In this document: in pieces, positions 59,010-64,000 of the stretch
How positions within the stretch are numbered: position 1 is the first letter of the stretch
How the letters are laid out: each line of letters opens with the position of its first letter
Assembly: GCA_022767445.1 (NCBI GenBank)
Contig: JALENJ010000013.1
Coordinates: 1 to 64,000 of the forward strand
Source of the DNA: Erysipelotrichaceae bacterium
GTDB taxonomy: Bacteria; Bacillota_I; Bacilli_A; Erysipelotrichales; Erysipelotrichaceae
DNA length: 64,000 bases
Direction of reading: 5' to 3'
Program-made: the position numbers and the translations under genes
The notes under the pieces: generated by a model
Told to the model about the DNA's origin: nothing
Databases searched by the model: none
What the model saw: the letters and a program-made list of their open reading frames with translations, nothing else

Positions 59010-59864
59010 TTATTTTTTCTCTTTATAATCTTCAAATCTCCATTCTGTGATTCTTCGTGCCACTACAACATATGGATTGTCTGTTTTATTACTGCATACA
59101 ATAATAAGGAATTTATTTCTACTCGTTGATTTTAGATCGGAGTGTATTGTTGATGCATTCTTATATGTGCTATACCAATCTTCAAAATCTTTCTCATTCT
59201 CAAAATTTCTCTTATCGATATCAAAATCAGGTGCATCTTTCAAATTGAATGCTCCATCAATTTCAAAAGCTTCAGCATATCTCAAATGATAGACAATCAT
59301 ATAACGATGCTGCTCATATTCACTCTGTGATGTTAAGAAATAATCTCTCAAAAAATCATATTGTGTCATATCACCGTTAGAGTAGTTATAGATTGTATAT
59401 ACATGATCGTTTTCTTCATCCGCATCTTTCAAGATATAGCCTTGTCCTGCGTTGGATGTTGCATCTGTACCATCTCTATCCTTGTAATACTCTCTATTAT
59501 CAGATTTCATGATACGCATACCAATTTGTGTAGGAGGAAAATTAATCCAGCCAGTTAGCTCTTTATTGTATGTATTGTAAAGAAGATTGTATGTGTTTTG
59601 CACATATTCAAAGTTATTTACAAGAATCGCTGTTCTTTCTATCTCTTTTAGTTCTGGGTCTTCGATTTCTTTACTTTCTCCCCATTCATTCAAGTTATCA
59701 TCTTGATTTTGATTCTCTTTTTCCTCTGGGGGCGTTTCGCCCCCAGCACTATTTTGTGTAGTTTCATGATTTTGAAAACGGTCTTTAATTAAAAAGTGAT
59801 ATGTTCCCATTCCAATTAAAGCTATAACTACACCAGCAATTATCATCTTTCTTAATCTACTCAT
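59010..59864 (-). CDS. Membrane-anchored sortase B-like protein, apparently catalytically degenerate
   Basis: ELTGWINFPPTQIGMRIMKSDNREYYKDRDGTDATSNAGQGYIL / VYTIYNYSNGDMTQYDFLRDYF / FLIIVCSNKTDNPYVVVARRI resemble SrtB blocks but lack the IYGHN His and the expected Arg. Confidence 0.55.
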   Translation of the reverse strand: MSRLRKMIIAGVVIALIGMGTYHFLIKDRFQNHETTQNSAGGETPPEEKENQNQDDNLNEWGESKEIEDPELKEIERTAILVNNFEYVQNTYNLLYNTYNKELTGWINFPPTQIGMRIMKSDNREYYKDRDGTDATSNAGQGYILKDADEENDHVYTIYNYSNGDMTQYDFLRDYFLTSQSEYEQHRYMIVYHLRYAEAFEIDGAFNLKDAPDFDIDKRNFENEKDFEDWYSTYKNASTIHSDLKSTSRNKFLIIVCSNKTDNPYVVVARRITEWRFEDYKEKK

Positions 59865-59866
59865 TT

Positions 59867-60868
59867 TTAATCTCCTATATAGCGTAGAACGCCTTCCCAG
59901 TTATCATCATAATATGGAGTTACAGATATTTCATTTCCAGTTTGATCACCTACATTTGCTCCAAAAATACCTCCATATTCATCACAGTGCGCTCCAACGT
60001 TCATACCACCGCCCAGATACATTTCCGTATGCGATTGTGTTTGTAAAAGAATATCCCCTCTTTTTAAGGAACTACTACCACCATTTACATTAATAGCAGA
60101 TATATCTCCTAACATCCATCTAGGTATCCATACAAACTTTCCAGTAGCTTCAAATTGTTCAATCATTGTATGTGTACTTCCTACTGCCACATCAATTCCT
60201 ACACTACGAATTGCGAAAGCCATTAAAGAAGAACAATCATAATCAGGATTCCCTAATCTACGTATTTGTGAATAACCACACGCTGGATTATTTGCCACGT
60301 CGATAAGCCATGCTATAGCATGCTCGATCGGCTGCGCTACAGGTGTTCCCAATGTATCTATATATTTTGCACTTTTTGTATCTTTTCTCGTAGCTTGAAT
60401 TTGGTCACTCAATCCTTTGATTTTTTCTCTATCTTCCGTAGAGAAAGCTATTCCCGTTTTAGTTTCAATTTTTCTATAAATCTGATTGATTGTTTTTGAA
60501 CCATCAAAATTAACTACATAATCAGATATCAAATAAACATCATTGATATCTTCCCCTGTTTCAAGGAAATAATAACAAGATATAGCTTCAGCAACATGAA
60601 TATCTGGATATCTTCCGTATGGTTCAAATTTAGGATATATCGAAGTAAACCAATCATCCACGTTATAGCCATTATCAAAGAATCCAGTAACCCATCCTTT
60701 TAATGCATCTAAAGTAACTAAAGGAGCAGCAACTACTGCTGCAATAGAAAGTAAAGGGATAGTCAAACATACTATCCCTAAAATTGCTACGAAAATAACA
60801 ATATATTTTTTAAACTTCTTAATTTGATTTTCCACTTGATAACATTGCTCCCATTTCCCACAGCTCAT
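59867..60868 (-). CDS. NlpC/P60-type peptidoglycan hydrolase (Amidase_5-like) of T4SS
   Basis: N-terminal TM; PACGYSQIRRLGNPDYDCSSLMAFAIRSVGID ... LKRGDILLQTQSHTEMYLGGGMNVGAH. Confidence 0.85.
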   Translation of the reverse strand: MSCGKWEQCYQVENQIKKFKKYIVIFVAILGIVCLTIPLLSIAAVVAAPLVTLDALKGWVTGFFDNGYNVDDWFTSIYPKFEPYGRYPDIHVAEAISCYYFLETGEDINDVYLISDYVVNFDGSKTINQIYRKIETKTGIAFSTEDREKIKGLSDQIQATRKDTKSAKYIDTLGTPVAQPIEHAIAWLIDVANNPACGYSQIRRLGNPDYDCSSLMAFAIRSVGIDVAVGSTHTMIEQFEATGKFVWIPRWMLGDISAINVNGGSSSLKRGDILLQTQSHTEMYLGGGMNVGAHCDEYGGIFGANVGDQTGNEISVTPYYDDNWEGVLRYIGD

Positions 60869-63464
60869 TTTGAGTTGCGATTACGTGAATAGGAATCCGT
60901 CTATCTCCAAGAATTAGCAATGCATCACCTTGCTGGAATCCGTTTTTCACCCAGAAGGTTTCATTCTCATTGATATCCTGAAGCTTTTCTAATCCCTCTG
61001 TAGCATCCTTATTTAGTTTCATGATTATCTTATAGGCTGAGTTGTTAAACATCGCTCTCGTGTGCATAATAACGCTATCTGCTGCAAAATCTTCTGGTTC
61101 TTGTGTGATGATAAACATTAGGTTTCTATATTTTCTAGAACGTCTTACAAATTGTGCAACCATCTTAGCTGTATGTGATGTTTGAATTACATCATGTGCT
61201 TCATCAACAATAAATGCGGATTCTATCTTATCATTTAAGCATAGTGTCCATGAGTAGTTAAACATGAGATAGTACAATGCATTTTTTAATTCTTGTGGTG
61301 CATTGAACAATTCCTTTGTTCCAAAGGATACTATATTACGCCCATTTGGATTTACGTTGATTGTAGTATGTCCATTTAAGTACACAGACCATTCATTTAA
61401 AATACGGAACATCTTTCTAGATAATGAGTTTAATAGCTTCACGTCATCTTGATATCCATCGCCTTTATTATGCATTGCATCTCTAACCTTTAATAGGCAA
61501 GCATTGAAGGTTTCAAATGTTGGATATTGTTCTCTAGTATAACCCTTAAATGATTGATACTTCCCATTATCATCTGGTTTGATTCCAACCTCTTCATATG
61601 CCATTTTAACAATTCCACCAATAAAGCTAATAGCATCCTCTTCAATCTGTGGAAACAAGAATTGGAATAGAATAGTAACATCTTGAATTACTTTATCTAT
61701 CGCTAATGCTGTATCCCACATCAGGCTATCATCTTCACCTTCATCCACATCAATCGGTTTTAAATCAAAGACATTAATTACGTTACCTCTCTTGCCCCAG
61801 TCTACAAACGTTCCACCATACATTTGGGTTAGCTTTTCATTCTTAGACTCTGGGTCGATCCAAATCGTGTATGTCTTTTTTCTAATCAGCGAACGAACAA
61901 CTAATGCTGTTAATGTTGTCTTACCAGAACCTGAAGAACCAACAATACAGAAGTTTCCATTTAATCTATTTTGCTTTCCTGCTTCAGATGAATTATGTAG
62001 ATAATAAAATGGGTCTAAGAATATCTTTCCGCCATTTTGTAATTCCTCTCCCAGCAAGAAACCTTCTGAGTCGTTTAAAGTCTCAAAGATAAATGGATAT
62101 AATCCAGCAATCCCATCAGAAGTTTGTGGTAAAGAGATATTTTCTTCAATAATTGATGGTAGTCCTGACTTGATAAATAAAGGTGTGCAAATCTTAAATA
62201 AAGCTTCTTGGATTAGTGGTGCAAAGGTAAAACGGAATCCATTCAAGGATAGCACTGAGCGTAACTTATCTGTTTTATCACGCAGCTCTTTTTCATCATC
62301 CGCAATGACTTGAAAGATAATGGTCAGGTCATGTGTTCTATCTGACTTTCGGATGACATCATTAATATACGTCTGCTGCGATTCAAGCTCTGTAATAATA
62401 CGTTGCTTTTCCATCTCATCTTTTGATTTAGCATAACGCTCTTTCATATTACGTAAGTCTTTATTCAACATTGCACTGATATCATCATTCGATTTTTTAG
62501 ACTTCATAAATAACTTAATGGATGGGTCATTTAAAAAATCCGTAAGCATCCCAAGAGTATAAACTGGTGGTAATTGTGTGATCAAAATACATTTAATCAA
62601 TTTATCACCAAGCTCAATATTCTTATTTCTAACACGTAATCCCAAAGGAGCAATCTTTGACTTTTGGACTATGTTTTCACTTGGTTTGACGTTCGTAATC
62701 GGGCTGCCAAGTTTAGCAAAAGTATCAGTATAATCCACCTTCTGATATTGGTCTTTTTCTACATCTAATTCATACTGGACATTCATATATGAAAAGATTC
62801 CTCTGCTGAACGTATAATCCGTTATCAAGGAATTCTCAAAGTAAAATGAAATCAAGGAATAGAAATCTCTTCTATTGAGTACCTTCGGTGAAAATCCTGC
62901 ATTTGTCCAAAGTCTATATAAATCCTCTAGATTCTTTTGGAGCCGCTTTTCATCTGTATCACGAATCAGCAACATGAATTCCTTTTCTCGGTTGTATTTT
63001 TGGAAATCATAAATCTTTTCCAAATCAGCCTCAATCATTCGACTCACAACCTGATCAGTTTCATTTCTAGCTTCTGCATTTAATTGATTAATCCAATTAT
63101 CCGCATTGATTTTTGAATATGGAAATTCAAACCACACTTCATCAGGCATTTGATTCAAAACTAACCTAATCGCATCCACTCTTGCACGTTGCTCGCTCAT
63201 TTCATCAATGAAAATATTATGTGGTGTCAGTTTGATTCCTTTTATATAGTATTTCTTCTCTTTTCCGATAATGATGCAATCATCTTCAACGGACTGTAAG
63301 TCCATCCATTTTAAAGTAGTGGCAACTTTCTTCTGGAGTTGTTTTGTTGCCTTCTTTGTTTTGAGAAGCTTATGATATTCTTTTTTCTCAAGCCTGCTCA
63401 TTTTTCTCTCATTTTTCATCTCGATAGATGCCCTCCCAAAGATATACTCTATTTGAAGTAGCAA
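60819..63464 (-). CDS. VirB4/TraE-like conjugation ATPase
   Basis: NFCIVGSSGSGKTTLTALVVRSLI; SAFIVDEAHDVIQ; LMFIITQEPEDFA. Confidence 0.93.
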   Translation of the reverse strand: MLLQIEYIFGRASIEMKNERKMSRLEKKEYHKLLKTKKATKQLQKKVATTLKWMDLQSVEDDCIIIGKEKKYYIKGIKLTPHNIFIDEMSEQRARVDAIRLVLNQMPDEVWFEFPYSKINADNWINQLNAEARNETDQVVSRMIEADLEKIYDFQKYNREKEFMLLIRDTDEKRLQKNLEDLYRLWTNAGFSPKVLNRRDFYSLISFYFENSLITDYTFSRGIFSYMNVQYELDVEKDQYQKVDYTDTFAKLGSPITNVKPSENIVQKSKIAPLGLRVRNKNIELGDKLIKCILITQLPPVYTLGMLTDFLNDPSIKLFMKSKKSNDDISAMLNKDLRNMKERYAKSKDEMEKQRIITELESQQTYINDVIRKSDRTHDLTIIFQVIADDEKELRDKTDKLRSVLSLNGFRFTFAPLIQEALFKICTPLFIKSGLPSIIEENISLPQTSDGIAGLYPFIFETLNDSEGFLLGEELQNGGKIFLDPFYYLHNSSEAGKQNRLNGNFCIVGSSGSGKTTLTALVVRSLIRKKTYTIWIDPESKNEKLTQMYGGTFVDWGKRGNVINVFDLKPIDVDEGEDDSLMWDTALAIDKVIQDVTILFQFLFPQIEEDAISFIGGIVKMAYEEVGIKPDDNGKYQSFKGYTREQYPTFETFNACLLKVRDAMHNKGDGYQDDVKLLNSLSRKMFRILNEWSVYLNGHTTINVNPNGRNIVSFGTKELFNAPQELKNALYYLMFNYSWTLCLNDKIESAFIVDEAHDVIQTSHTAKMVAQFVRRSRKYRNLMFIITQEPEDFAADSVIMHTRAMFNNSAYKIIMKLNKDATEGLEKLQDINENETFWVKNGFQQGDALLILGDRRIPIHVIATQNELWEMGAMLSSGKSN

Positions 63465-63744
63465 AATCTATTGCCATCTTCAAAAACAATAAATTATTGT
63501 GGTAAATATTTGCGGATGCAGTTAGTAAGAAGGATATTGCAGCAGGAAAGATTAACAAAAGAATAATTAATAAGTTCGTTTGATTTAAAAATCCTACATA
63601 TACAATTTCACCTAGAAAACTGAATGTACTACCAGCAATTAAAATGAGTAGATCTATCCATCTAAATCTACCCATGATTAATCTTCCACTTTTGAAATTT
63701 TTTGGAGCCGTAAAACTCAGTATCTTTAATTTCTCATCATCCAT
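63409..63744 (-). CDS. T4SS small membrane protein (VirB3/PrgI position)
   Basis: 111 aa, two TM segments, immediately upstream of virB4. Confidence 0.6.
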   Translation of the reverse strand: MDDEKLKILSFTAPKNFKSGRLIMGRFRWIDLLILIAGSTFSFLGEIVYVGFLNQTNLLIILLLIFPAAISFLLTASANIYHNNLLFLKMAIDFATSNRVYLWEGIYRDEK

Positions 63745-63985
63745 TATTTACCCTCCCATTTCCTATTAATGCATCTCTTCTTGCTTGTGCAACCTGTGGT
63801 GCACGTACAGCATTCACACCACTCTTTATACCTTCAATCACATTTCTGGCTTTTTCACCTCCAGAAAGATTAGCTTGCATTTTCTGACGTTGTGCCTTGC
63901 TATTGAAAATCCGTTGTGCAGATTTTGTATAGCAGAAATTTCCAAAGGCACTTGCCATACTGCCCAATCTAGAGTGAGTATTCAT
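63737..63985 (-). CDS. Hypothetical protein of T4SS operon
   Basis: 82-aa ORF overlapping downstream gene; near window edge. Confidence 0.45.
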   Translation of the reverse strand: MNTHSRLGSMASAFGNFCYTKSAQRIFNSKAQRQKMQANLSGGEKARNVIEGIKSGVNAVRAPQVAQARRDALIGNGRVNNG

Positions 63986-64000
63986 ATTATTTAACCGTGT

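Noticed and set aside
1-64000. Numerous ORFs antisense to clear genes (for example 4673..5095 -, 14000..14530 +, 35364..35918 +, 41853..42473 +)
   Set aside because: Fully overlapped by confidently identified coding sequences on the other strand, no recognisable domains.
1-64000. CRISPR arrays, rRNA and tRNA genes
   Set aside because: Scanned by eye; no spaced direct repeats, rRNA signatures or cloverleaf candidates that I could support.

Overview
Low-GC Firmicutes chromosome window (gene content suggests Erysipelotrichia; taxonomy is an inference). About 0-47.4 kb is mostly core and metabolic DNA: a GtrA/GT-C/GT2 glycosylation cluster, an IS1634-like transposase broken by a stop, a heterodimeric ABC exporter, a DtxR-type metal ABC operon, tex, an SPFH protein, peptidases, NatAB-type ABC, sbcCD, M18 and M29 aminopeptidases and a liv BCAA transporter operon. 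About 47.5 kb to the right edge is an integrative/conjugative element: large and small serine recombinases, VirD4/TraG coupling protein, MobL-like relaxase, ribbon-helix-helix-like accessory protein, HicAB, NlpC/P60-type lysin and VirB4. The observations I rate highest are: (1) a candidate oriT at about 57.4-57.74 kb with an IncP-like TATCCTG|C nic motif beside a 9-bp perfect dyad; (2) a candidate stand-alone multibranched ncRNA at about 49.66-49.9 kb with its own extended -10 and terminator; (3) a degenerate sortase B-like protein in the conjugation operon; (4) an 885-aa GNAT-MsrA-TGS/uridine-kinase fusion; (5) a 432-bp MITE-like element with 23-nt inverted repeats and a perfect 8-bp target duplication (ATTTCATT). 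All family calls come from reading the sequence; no searches were run.
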